In this document: positions 22,373-32,958 of the stretch, piece by piece
Numbering within the stretch: position 1 is the stretch's first letter
How the letters are laid out: every line of letters begins with the position of its first letter
From: Capronia americana
Taxonomy: Eukaryota; Ascomycota; Eurotiomycetes; Chaetothyriales; Herpotrichiellaceae
Reading direction: 5' to 3'
DNA length: 64,000 nt
Assembly: GCA_016110215.1 (NCBI GenBank)
Contig: JADWQD010000005.1
Span: 1,178,001 to 1,242,000, forward strand
Notes under the pieces: model-generated
Told to the model about the DNA's origin: nothing
The model's database searches: none
What the model saw: only the letters and a program-made list of their open reading frames with translations
Program-made: the position numbers and the translations under genes

Positions 22373-23443
22373 TCACAGTGTTGACATGTTCCTCATCTTT
22401 CCCAGCAATTCGGAGGTGAAAGAGCCTTGCTCGTGCATAAAAGGGCCCCAGCCTGAGTGGGCTAGTAGCAGGGTTATCTTACAGACTGCAAAGTCCGTCA
22501 AGAGCTCCCTTAGTCCGTCTCCTTCTCGAGTATTTTCGTAGACATATTGTACAAGCAGAAAGATGTCTGGGACTCGTTCGGGAAAGAGCCTGAACGCGAC
22601 CAAGGTTCGCCGCATCTTGTAGAGGACGAGTGTCCTAAGCGCTTCGATAAGGTAACGGTCACCGAAGACATATAGTCTTGCCTGAGAGAGAAATGTCTCC
22701 TCAAAACATTCGAATGGTTGGTAGTTCTTGTACGGCTGGAAGACTGGGCCACTCCACGTGGCTGGAGAGCGTTGGAAGTTTGTCCAGGCAATCCCTAACT
22801 TCGAGCACCGATCGGGAAGATTGAGGACTTCGTTCTCAACATTGAGTTTGAGGGTAGGTTGGCGAGGGCCCACGTCCGCGCTGTTTCTGGGACGCACCTT
22901 CAACCACGAAAGCGGGCGGCATATCGACAGTTTCGTCCTCGATCGATCCCGGTTTCCACTTCGGCATGGTTCTAGGGCTTCCCCTGTTCCCGTCAGTCAA
23001 TCCCCTCTCAAATGATGGACCTCTTTGTGCGTAGTCACCGGAATGGGCCTTTTCAGACGTCTTTTCTCTACCGTCGTCGCTGTCCTTGGCTTCAGGCTCA
23101 GGAAAGTCCAGTCCTGGCGTCGGTGTGGATTCGGGTATATGTGTGGGCGGTGGGATGGAGTAGTCACCAGTGTAAGCATATTCGCAGAAACGAACGAAAG
23201 TGTCTTCGTCGATGTCGTCCAAGATTGCACGGTTCGCGATGCTCTCAGCCATTCTGCCGTTGATGAGCGCTGCAAATACAGGGGATAGTTTGGTCGCGAG
23301 ACATGAGTGGAGGTTGAACGCCGTCTGATTGGATCCTACGACGAACTGGAATGTTTGCGAGCGCAATGTTCTAGGAGAAAGAGAAATCAGTGAGACGTGT
23401 CAGAATGAAAGCGATTGACCTACTTCTTGAACGAGGCTTCCAT
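22373..23443 (-). CDS. BTB/POZ domain protein
   Basis: Three exons: 23443-23424, 23370-22898 and 22827-22373, giving 315 residues. The first exon is only 20 bases (MEASFK), followed by a clean intron. The BTB fold is visible from residue 8: TLRSQTFQFVVGSNQTAFNL, HSCLATKLSPVFAALING, AILDDIDEDTFVRFCEYAYTGDY. A Pro/acidic linker follows, then the C-terminal half common in fungal BTB proteins: FLSQARLYVFGDRYLIEALRTLVLYKMRRTL and YVYENTREGDGLRELLTDF. Such proteins can be adaptors for cullin-3 ubiquitin ligases, or work through protein-protein contacts; the target is unknown. The second intron (22828-22897) is the least certain border; its donor is GTGCGT. Confidence 0.82.
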
Positions 23444-24702
23444 TTTTCAATTAATTCTCCACCGAGCTTTTGTAGCTGGAATTCTCTGGCTCGGAGCGGC
23501 ACCTCGAGACTCAGGTTCAACATCCTTCTTAGCAAGTTTTTGGACCATTTGCAACAGTGGCTGTCCTCGACAAAGTGGACAAACGAGTACTAGTACGAGG
23601 TCCCGTGAGCGCTTTGCGGCGAGTCTCCCAACTACGGAATTTCTGCAAACACATGACCAGATACGGGCACAATTACTTATGCATCCTTCGGATTGTACTC
23701 GGGATACACTGCACGATGCACAGGACCTGCGACATAGGACACGCTGCCTTGGGGGCACTGGGCTGCCAGTGCTGGCCAATGTCAACCTGGATCTGCCAGC
23801 CCGTGATAGAGCTGTGGGCCGAGGTTCGTTCGCTTTGATATGTGGGCAAGACGCATTGGGTCGGCGACCCCGTCACTCTGCCATTTACGACTGTCCAGTG
23901 GGGGTGAGCAAAAAGCCTTAGTTAGACTCAACGAAGGCCGGCTATTGCCCAGTTGACATGGAATTTCACCTCAGGTGCTGTCAGAAAGCGGGTCCATAAC
24001 GAGCATCAAAACAACCAACCAGATATTTTCATTATCGAACGGACTTCTTATCAGACCGGGCCTGTAAAAGCGAATGCTACAGCAGGATCATACGATCGAG
24101 GTATTCACGTGTCGTGGAATCTCGGTAAAACGAAGCAGCTTGAGATGCCCACAGAGAAGCAGGTCCGTTTAGAAATTCCGATGGGGCGAGCTACTTCGAT
24201 TGCCAATCATCATCTATTGTGATCTGATAACGTGTAATTTGTGCACTCGATCCTAATCCGACGCATAACTCTCTTATTGCTAGTCTTGCGGGTCAGTCGC
24301 TAGACGGTACAACTACCTCAGCTGCCTTTCGAATGAGGCGTAAAGGGAGGCGCAGAAGACCGTGATACAAGGCGACGACGCCGCCTAGGATTGCTAATAC
24401 CCGTAGATGCAAGTAGCCCGTAGTAGCCCGAGTACCAGGTACTTACCCACGTCAAAAGATTGTCATCGATTGAGCAGATTGATTGCCACACATGCCAACT
24501 AATACCAGGTACTATTGGTACAGGTCAACCTGTGAGCAGCGGAGGCACGTGCTCGCTCAGTGATGAGGTGCCGTTTGATAGTTTAGTTGGAAGTTTACTC
24601 GCTCCTAGTTAGCATCGTTTGGATGGATGGATAGATGGATGGATCGATCACGTCTGTGAGCTTCACTCTGTAAGCTGGGCCTAGGCTTGGTTGACTTTAT
24701 GC

Positions 24703-25042
24703 AGCGTTGCCAGTAATCGTGCCCACCGGGTACGGGTCACAGGTCATTTTCAAAAAGACTGATGGACTGTTCAGACGCGAGTCATGACTCGAGTCACCAG
24801 AAACACCTCCCACTAGCCGTGGCCGGATGTTACTTCGGCCAATCAAACAGGGGCCCTCAGAACAGTAAGGCCAAGCGAGGCTGGGCGAGGCTGAAATTTT
24901 AGATAAGACAATCGGACTAGGTGGTGTACCTCGTATCAGTATACAACTCTTGGCATTGAACCGCCATCAATTTATTCAGCGACGAAGGCCTTCCGAGTCA
25001 TGGCGATGAACCGCTAAGACGTGACCAATTACTGGCAACGCT
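24703..25042. repeat. 340-base segment with 15-base terminal inverted repeats
   Basis: AGCGTTGCCAGTAAT at 24703-24717 is exactly repeated in inverse at 25028-25042. The bases just outside both ends resemble each other (GACTTTAT left, GACTCTAT right), not a clean target duplication. A small non-autonomous DNA element is possible. Confidence 0.3.
24779..24796. promoter_or_regulatory. Cluster of overlapping TGACTC sites
   Basis: GAGTCATGACTCGAGTCA contains a perfect 12-base palindrome and three TGACTC/GAGTCA half-sites, the core bound by Gcn4/CpcA-like and related bZIP factors. It lies 1 kb upstream of the ABC transporter. Confidence 0.35.
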
Positions 25043-25793
25043 GACTCTATAAGTACAACGCCGTAGGTGAGGACGGTCTCCAAGATTACCGACGCGGTCG
25101 GAGAAGGGCATGGGGTTTGCGCAAGAGGTCTTTATAGTTTCTCCTGTCTGTGCTGGGAAACAGGCACATGAGGTATGGAGTAGGAGAAGACTGGTGACAA
25201 TTGGGGGGGATTTGGACTTCTCGGAAAAAAATTCGGTGGGGTGGGAAAGGGGGCTTTGCGTCAGGCTCTGGTGGATCCACGCGAGCTCCACCCGATTGTG
25301 CACGCCAAGTTCCGCCCGGAGCATTTTATACACGGACCGGCTATCCGAGCGGAAACTGGATGCTCTTTACTCCGTATGCTCAATCTAAACCTTTCCAATT
25401 CAGTGCCTGTCTCAATGTGTTCCACGTTCGTTGTGTAGGTATCATGATGTCGTGTTTGTTCTCGCACCATTTCCTTTCGGAGTGGCCAGAGATGGCGTCC
25501 GCAGTATGCGCCATGCACAGGTGGCCAACTGTGCTGCCGCTTTCCCGTTTCCGTCCTTGGATATCTCTTTTCCTCCTTGCTCAATTTTTGTAAAGCCCTT
25601 CGTGCTCCGGCTCACTGGGTCCCCTAGGTTAGGAATTGTCATGTTTTCTGGTGCCTGGCGTGGTATTCTTTTCATATTTCATATAAACAGTCCGTTCACT
25701 GTCTCTCCTCCGCCTTAACCAACCCTACCAGAAGCCGAATTCAACACACTCTCTCTCTTGACCTCCCCCGGGAGACAGCAACGCAGAGTCGAC

Positions 25794-28700
25794 ATGTCTC
25801 TCGTTGGGAACTTCACATCCAACAATGACCGAACTCTGCAGACATACGGCGCAGGTGGCTCAGGTCATCTTGACCGAAAGGATCCTCCAGTCGAACAGAG
25901 TAGCACCCCATACCGGAGCAGATCAAGCTCGTCCAATGATACCGATACCGACGTTATTAAGCCCACAGACGCGGAAGACAAGGGCCACTGGACCCGACAC
26001 AGTTCATCACAGCAGGCCAATACTCCTGCACCGGAGAGTTATGAACCCTCTGTAGACTCCGACGAAAAAGGAGCTGAAGTAGTGAGAGATTTGGCTCGTC
26101 GATTCTCTCGAGAGTCTCACTTTTCAGTGGGCGACACAAACGTTTTCGAAGCAGAGCCAGATTCAGCCATCGACCCCGCGTCGCCGCACTTCAACGCCCG
26201 GGCCTGGGTCAAGGCCATGTTCAAGCTACAATCGAACAATGACCGATTTCTGGCTAGAACCGCTGGCGTGGCGTTCAGGAACCTGAATGTTCACGGTTTC
26301 GGTGCCGCCACTGATTATCAGAAATCTGTAGGCAATGTTTGGTTCGAGGCTGTCGGGCTAGTGCGCAAGCTCCTCGGCGTGGGACAACGCCGAATTGATA
26401 TCCTCCGTGGTTTCGACGGGCTAATTAATGCTGGAGAGATGCTGGTAGTCCTGGGGCCACCTGGGTCAGGATGTTCGACTTTCCTCAAGACCATTTCCGG
26501 CGAAACCCATGGATTTCATGTGGACCAGGACTCCGATATCAACTACCAGGGTATTGCTTTCGAATATATGCACAAGCACTTCCGTGGCGAGACAATCTAT
26601 ACGGCTGAACAGGACATTCATTTCCCCTCCTTGACCGTTGGCGATACCCTATACTTTGCCGCCCGTGCAAGGGCCCCGAGGTACCTCCCCGGCGGCGTCT
26701 CTAAAGATCTATACGCTTCTCACCTCAGAGACGTGATCATGGCTACTTTCGGTATTCGGCATACCTTCAACACTAAGGTTGGGAACGACTATGTCCGAGG
26801 GGTGTCTGGTGGAGAGCGCAAACGCGTTAGTATTGCTGAAGCAGCCCTGAACGGGTCTCCCTTACAATGCTGGGACAATTCCACCCGTGGTCTCGACAGT
26901 GCCAACGCCATTGAATTCTGCAAGACCTTGCGAATCTCGACGGACATTGCCAACTCGACCGCCGCTGTTGCAATCTACCAGGCTCCTCAGAGTGCGTACG
27001 ATATCTTCGACAAGGTACTCGTCCTCTACGAAGGTCGACAGATATACTTTGGCAGGACTACCGATGCCAAAGATTACTTTGTCCGATTAGGTTTCGAGTG
27101 TCCGGATCGTCAAACTACTGCCGACTTCTTAACCTCGATGACAAGCCCGAAGGAACGAGTCACTCGTGCAGGCTTCGAGAAACGGGCCCCAAGGACACCT
27201 GATGACTTTGCGAAGATCTGGAAAGAATCTCCAGAGCATGCTCAACTCCTGAAAGAGATTGAACAATTCAACCAGGAGCACCCCATCGGGGGCCCGGACT
27301 TGGAAAGGTTCAAGGAATCCCGGAAGTTGCAACAAGCTAGGAGACAACGAGTCTCATCGCCCTATACGTTGTCGTATGGTCAACAAATCAGCCTCTGCCT
27401 GTGGCGAGGCTTCAAGCGACTTAGAGCTGACCCAAGCCTAACATTGACTGCTCTGTTCGGAAACAACGCCTTCGCTCTTATCATCGGTTCAATCTTCTAC
27501 AATCTTCAACAGACCACTCTCTCGTTCTATTCCAGGGGGGCCTTACTTTTCTTCGCCATTCTTATGAACGCCTTTAGCAGCGCTCTGGAGATCCTGACCC
27601 TCTACGCTCAACGTCCCATTGTAGAGAAGCATCAACGCTATGCTCTTTACCATCCTTCTGCTGAGGCTTTGGCCTCTATGCTGACTGATCTCCCCTACAA
27701 AATTTGCAACGGGATCATGTTCAACCTTTTGATCTACTTCATGACCAATTTAAGGAGAGAAGCCGGCCCATTCTTCTTCTTTCTCCTCATCTCATTCTTC
27801 CTCACTCTCACGATGAGTATGATCTTCCGCACCATCGCCTCGGTGTCTCGCACCTTAAGTCAGGCTTTGGCACCGGCTGCGGTCTTCATTCTAGCCATGG
27901 TCATCTATACCGGATTTGTTCTTCCAACCGACTACATGTTGGGGTGGTCTCGCTGGATCAACTACCTGGACCCCGTGGCTTATGGTTTTGAAGCTTTGAT
28001 GGTCAATGAGTTCCACAACCGCAACTTCGAATGTTCACAGTACGTCCCCAGCGGTCCTGGGTACGAGAATTCCCCGAATATCTGTGCGGCGGTCGGAGCT
28101 GTGCCCGGACAGAGCTTTGTCAACGGTGACGCCTACATCAACTCCCAGTACAAGTACTACCATGCACACAAGTGGCGCAACTTCGGCATTCTTATCGCGT
28201 TCCTTATCTTCTTCCTCGTCACTTACCTGACAGCGGCAGAATTCATCTCGGCCAAAAAGTCCAAAGGCGAGGTGTTGGTTTTCCGACGTGGTCACAAGAG
28301 TCTAACGAAGAAGACTCCGGACGCTGAATCTGGAGATGGCAATTCTATGGTAGCTGAAGGAGATAACGACCTTGAACACATCTCCAGCGTGATTCAGAAG
28401 CAAACTGCGATTTTCCAATGGCAAGACGTGTGCTACGATATCAAGATCAAAGGCAATCCTCGACGGATCTTGGACCATGTGGATGGCTGGGTCAAGCCCG
28501 GCACCCTCACGGCTCTGATGGGGGTTTCTGGCGCCGGCAAGACAACTCTCCTGGATGTGCTCGCTACCCGCGTCACCATGGGTGTAATCTCGGGCGAAAT
28601 GCTCGTCGACGGCCGTCAGCGCGACGAGTCTTTTCAACGCAAGACCGGCTACGTTCAGCAGCAAGACCTCCACCTTGAAACTTCAACCGTCCGCGAAGCA

Positions 28701-30472
28701 CTGAACTTTAGTGCCTTTCTGCGTCAGCCAGCCCATATCTCTCGGGATGAGAAGCTGTCATATGTCAACGAGGTTATTAAGCTCTTGGAAATGACCGAGT
28801 ATGCTGACGCTGTGGTCGGGGTACCCGGAGAAGGCCTTAATGTCGAACAACGAAAACGCCTCACGATTGGAGTGGAACTCGCGGCGAAGCCTCAACTATT
28901 ACTCTTCCTTGATGAACCGACCTCAGGTCTCGACTCGCAGACGTCCTGGTCTATCCTCGACTTACTCGAGAAGCTGAAGAACAACGGCCAGGCAATCCTC
29001 TGTACAATCCACCAGCCTTCTGCTATGCTCTTCCAGCGCTTCGACCGCCTCCTATTTCTAGCAGCGGGTGGGCGTACCGTGTACTTTGGCCCCGTGGGCG
29101 AATCCTCGAAGACTCTAACTAGCTACTTTGAACGGAACGGAGCGCATGCCTGTCCTACGACCGCTAACCCGGCTGAGTGGATGCTGGAAGTCATCGGCGC
29201 GGCGCCCGGGTCTCACGCGGACATCGACTGGGTGGAAACATGGCGCAAGTCGCCCGAGTTTGCCAGTGTACGATCCGAACTCGAGGAAATGAAGCGCGAA
29301 AGGTGTCAGCTGGCCCGAGCGACGTCCAACAGCCACGACAAGTCCAGTTACCGCGAGTTTGCGGCGCCCATGTGGGTACAGCTGGTTGAGGTACAAAAGC
29401 GAGTCTTTCAGCAGTACTGGCGGACCCCGAGCTACATCTACAGCAAACTGTCGTTGTGTATTGCTTCTGTAAGTGCCCCCCCCCCCCCCCCCACTACCTA
29501 CTCCTCTATCTATCGGTTTTCTAATCTCCGTCCTTGCAGGCTCTCTTTATCGGCTTCTCTTTCTTCAAAGCCCGCAATACTCAGCAAGGTCTCCAGAACC
29601 AGATGTTCGGCATTTTCATGCTGATGACCATCTTCGGCCAGCTGGTGCAGCAGATCATGCCCCTCTTCGTGACCCAGCGCTCGCTGTACGAGGTTCGCGA
29701 GAGGCCCAGCAAAACCTACTCCTGGAAGGCCTTCATGGTCAGCAATATCGTTGCCGAGTTCCCCTGGTCCACGCTCTGCGCGCTCCTCATCTACGTGTGC
29801 TGGTACTACCCGATCGGGCTTTACAAGAACGCTGAACCCACCGATGCAGTCCACGAGCGCGGCGCCCTCATGTTCCTGCTGATTCTAGCATTCTTGTACT
29901 TCACGTCGACTTTCGCGCACATGACCATCGCGGGCATCGCGGACGCCGAGACCGGCGGCAACGTGGCCAACTTGGCATTCTCACTCACGCTCGTCTTCTG
30001 TGGTGTTCTGGTCGGCCCGACTGCCCTTCCTGGGTTCTGGATTTTCATGTACCGCGTGTCACCATTCACATACCTAATCGATGGTATGCTGAGCGCCGCC
30101 GTCGCCCACACTAACGTCGTTTGCGCCAGGAATGAGTACCTTACCATCACTCCTCCCTCTGGTCAGTCATGCGGCGATTTCATGGGCCCCTACATCAACG
30201 CCTCCGGCGGATATTTGCAAAACCCCGACGCCACCGGTGACTGCAGTTTCTGCCAGATCTCCAGCACGGATACCTTCTTGTCAAGTGTAGCGAGCCACCC
30301 ACGCGACATGTGGCGGAACTTCGGGCTGATGTGGGCGTACATCGCGTTCAACATTGCTGGTGCCATCTTCCTGTACTGGCTGGTTCGGGTGCCCAAGGGG
30401 AAGAAAACGAAGGCAGCAGACCCTGACGCCGGCAGCAAGGAGAAAAGTGTCACAGAGGGTGTCAAAGGGTAA
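25794..30472 (+). CDS. PDR/CDR-type full-size ABC transporter (ABCG)
   Basis: Two exons, 25794-29468 and 29540-30472, giving 1535 residues; I took the ATG at 25794 rather than the upstream TTG in the same frame. The order is NBD-TMD-NBD-TMD as in fungal pleiotropic drug resistance pumps. NBD1 has a Walker A of [12 protein letters not shown] near 220 (Cys in place of Lys, normal for this family), [14 protein letters not shown] near 337 and the degenerate Walker [14 protein letters not shown]2 has the full Walker [12 protein letters not shown] near 911 and [33 protein letters not shown], shown here in parts: [12 protein letters not shown], then [13 protein letters not shown]. Six membrane segments follow each NBD. 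It exports hydrophobic or toxic compounds at the plasma membrane. The single intron contains a run of 17 C. Confidence 0.95.
29476..29492. repeat. Poly-C tract of 17 in the transporter intron
   Basis: The run begins seven bases after the donor GT of the only intron (29469-29539). Length variation or sequencing slippage is to be expected here. Confidence 0.9.
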
Positions 30473-30519
30473 GAAAACGAACGCAGACAGCGACCGGGCA
30501 GCAAGGAGAAAAGGTGTCA
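30397..30519 (+). repeat. Imperfect tandem duplication across the ABC transporter stop codon
   Basis: Copy 1 (30397-30452) and copy 2 (30467-30519) share GAAAACGAA...GCAGCAAGGAGAAAA...GTGTCA with a few changes and short indels. Copy 1 codes for the Lys-rich C-terminal end. The TAA stop (30470-30472) falls at the start of copy 2, where GGGGAAG has become GGGTAAG. Confidence 0.7.
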
Positions 30520-31345
30520 TGGAGAAGTCCGCGGAAGGAAAAAGGACACTGGTTCAGATGAAACCGAGCCTGCGAGAGAAGTTGGTATAGATGAGTAGGC
30601 GGACAAGGAGAAACGGACCACAGTGTAGTGTAATACGTTGATCTCTCGCTCCCTTGCACCAGCGAGGACATGTTTCATTTCTGTCTCAAGGTATGTATGT
30701 ACTGTATTTAGACCACCAAGCATAGATTTCCCACTATCTATAAGATTAAATGTCAATAATAGACGGCCATGTAGTTGTGGATATATATACATATATATGC
30801 ACACACATACATATCGATGGAGATTGATGTCAATGGGACCAGCATGCTGTGGAATGAACTCCCACCCCATCAAGTACTAGTGGTTCTAAATGGAAGCGAT
30901 TGGGTACAAGGTTGTGTGTAGGTGAAGATGGCGATCTAATTTTGCATTCGTTGAAGAAGATGGGGGAAGCCAGGACTCACCTACGGAGAATCATAATGCG
31001 TGTCTTCTGAAGGCTAGAGGAGCTATGCCTCTACCGGAGGCGCAGTACCAAGTCGAAACTCTCACGATTCATCGAACCTCTGTAAAAGATTGCCTACCGG
31101 CTCACACCTCAGCAGCATTGCTCAACTCCGCATAACCAAACAACAGCAAATGGCATGGCTTCGACCAACGGTGCGTTGGACATAAGAACACCCTGGCACA
31201 CGTTGGCAGAATGCGTCTGGAGGGCAGAGACTACAGTGGACGGACTTTGTCAATGTCACGATATGCGATTTTCGTCTAATCCTGCTTCACGGCTCCGTTA
31301 TTTTGTTTTTTTACAAAGTCTTGACACTTCCCCTTACATTACTAT
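30473..31345. other. Intergenic, convergent 3' ends
   Basis: It holds the second copy of the duplication, an AT-rich (TA)n-like stretch about 30780-30810, and no recognised gene. Confidence 0.45.
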
Positions 31346-32317
31346 TTACTTTGTCTTTGCGAATTGTAAACCAGCCTCCCAAGTCTCCCTTGGATCTGCA
31401 CCCCAACCGTAGGAGCTGCTGTCTTTGGTCGTCGTCCGCCGCATATCACGTACGTACTTGGTGGTATATGCTCCACCCGGTGTCGCTCGATGCAGGACGG
31501 CCGTGTTGTCCCACATGACCATGTCGCCGTTGTTCTCCCATTCCACCGTAAGCATGTACTTGTCCTGGGAGACATGATCTAAGAGCCTATCGAGCAATGG
31601 CGCACTCTCCTCGATCGTCTGACCGTCAAAATGATGGGCGTATGTGGTGACATACAGATTCATGCGTCCTGACTCCTCGTGCAGTTGCGCGAGCTTGTGC
31701 CGCGACATCGGGTAATCCAGCGGTTCGAAATCCACGTAGATGTCCGGCGCCGCCATTTTACGGTTGTGGTATAGCGAGTTGTTGCAGATCAACGGCTCAA
31801 TTTGTCGCTTCAACTCATCGGGAAGGTCTGCGTAGGCGGATCGGGAGTCGAGGTACTGCGTTGCGCCACCGGTGCCCTTTGGAGGAAGCTCGACGGCACG
31901 GAGGATGGAGTAGTGCGCCCGTCGGGGGTTGTAGGCCATATCAGCGTGCCAGAGGCAGTTACCTTTGTTCGCACCGACGCGGGCCGGTTCCAGCTCGGTG
32001 AGCACATTGCCGTTTTCGTCGAGATTGGACACGTCGAAGATCTCAGGTTGCTCGGGAAAGCGCATCTTGCGCCCGTATTTCATGTGTGCTTTGACATCGT
32101 ACATTTCCCCGAATTTCGCCGTGAACTCGATCTGCTGTGCATTGTCGATGTTGGCATTCCGGAAGACGAGAACCCCAAATTCGTTACAGGCACCACGGAT
32201 CTCGGCGACGGTGTCTTTAGAGATCGGTTTGTGGAAATCAAGGCCATGGACCTCTGCGCCAAAGGTTCTGGCGAGGGGGGTAAAGGTTAAGGTAGATGAG
32301 GGTTCGGTTTGAATCAT
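31346..32317 (-). CDS. TfdA-like Fe(II)/2-oxoglutarate dioxygenase
   Basis: Intronless frame. I start at the ATG at 32317 (323 residues) because the upstream 60 codons lack family character. It begins LTFTPLARTFGAEVHGLDF, the normal opening of the 2,4-dichlorophenoxyacetate dioxygenase group. The iron ligands are H124 and D126 in NCLWHADMAYNPRRAHYSILRA (given in parts: NCLWHADM, then YSILRAVELPP) and H276 in MWDNTAVLHRATPG. The 2-oxoglutarate Arg is near 290 (YVRDMRRTT). TfdA enzymes hydroxylate phenoxyacetates and related ethers, so the product falls apart to a phenol and glyoxylate. This branch is closer to TfdA than the TauD-like enzyme at 13431. The lack of introns, in a window where most genes have several, is notable. 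Confidence 0.92.
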   Translation of the reverse strand: MIQTEPSSTLTFTPLARTFGAEVHGLDFHKPISKDTVAEIRGACNEFGVLVFRNANIDNAQQIEFTAKFGEMYDVKAHMKYGRKMRFPEQPEIFDVSNLDENGNVLTELEPARVGANKGNCLWHADMAYNPRRAHYSILRAVELPPKGTGGATQYLDSRSAYADLPDELKRQIEPLICNNSLYHNRKMAAPDIYVDFEPLDYPMSRHKLAQLHEESGRMNLYVTTYAHHFDGQTIEESAPLLDRLLDHVSQDKYMLTVEWENNGDMVMWDNTAVLHRATPGGAYTTKYVRDMRRTTTKDSSSYGWGADPRETWEAGLQFAKTK

Positions 32318-32958
32318 TGTGTACGATGGTCTAGGAGGCTGTTGAAGGGCTGCTCGAGCGTGGACAACAACCGCACTTGCACGAATCTTGTGCAGAAATA
32401 TAGCATTGCGGCTGGCTAGAATGACCCATGGTGTTTCGGCTACGCCGCTGAAGCGAGGCTCTGGGTATGCGACAAGGACACTTCCCCACAGTTGCAAGCC
32501 CGAGGTCTAGGATACCCCTTTCTCCACAAAAGTCATCTTCCGCTTTTCCATGGGATCTATTTCGGCCGGGGGTAGCACCAATCAATACATCTTCCGCATT
32601 AGCCTACGTGCCTGCGCAAGCCTTACTGACCCGCAGCGGGGATTTCCTCAAATGGATAGCCGCGGACCAAGGAGGCAGGGAAGAGGAGTATGCCCCAACT
32701 GCGATTCCCTTAACGGAGTTCTGTACACTGCGAATCGGTCGAGAAGGGGATGCGGTTTAGTGTCGATAGCCTGAGGTGTGAGTGTCCATATGGAGCAACT
32801 CCAGGCAGTATGAAATTATTCCAGGTAGCGCTGCGGATCGAGGTCTAGCGAATATCGACTGGGCCAGCGACGGATGTGCGGGTCAGAAAGGATTGCTCTA
32901 GGATCCTGATGCGGATGACAAAGGAAGCAAGTCTGCAGCCTCGACCTAATCAGCCCGT
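32318..32958. other. Intergenic region
   Basis: Short frames only. It should contain the promoter of the TfdA-like gene and the 3' end of the flavocytochrome gene. Confidence 0.4.

Larger units (their letters stand above)
23444..25793. other. Long intergenic region upstream of the ABC transporter
   Basis: About 2.3 kb with no supportable gene. It holds a degenerate GGAT/GATA repeat at about 24621-24648, a 340-base segment bounded by 15-base inverted repeats (24703-25042), a cluster of TGACTC half-sites (24779-24796), and pyrimidine-rich DNA directly before the transporter start. Most is probably promoter of the transporter and of the leftward BTB gene. Confidence 0.5.

Noticed and set aside
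24621..24648. GGAT/GATA repeat as a GATA-factor regulatory array
   Set aside because: It is a simple tandem repeat; single GATA words are too common to support a nitrogen-control claim.
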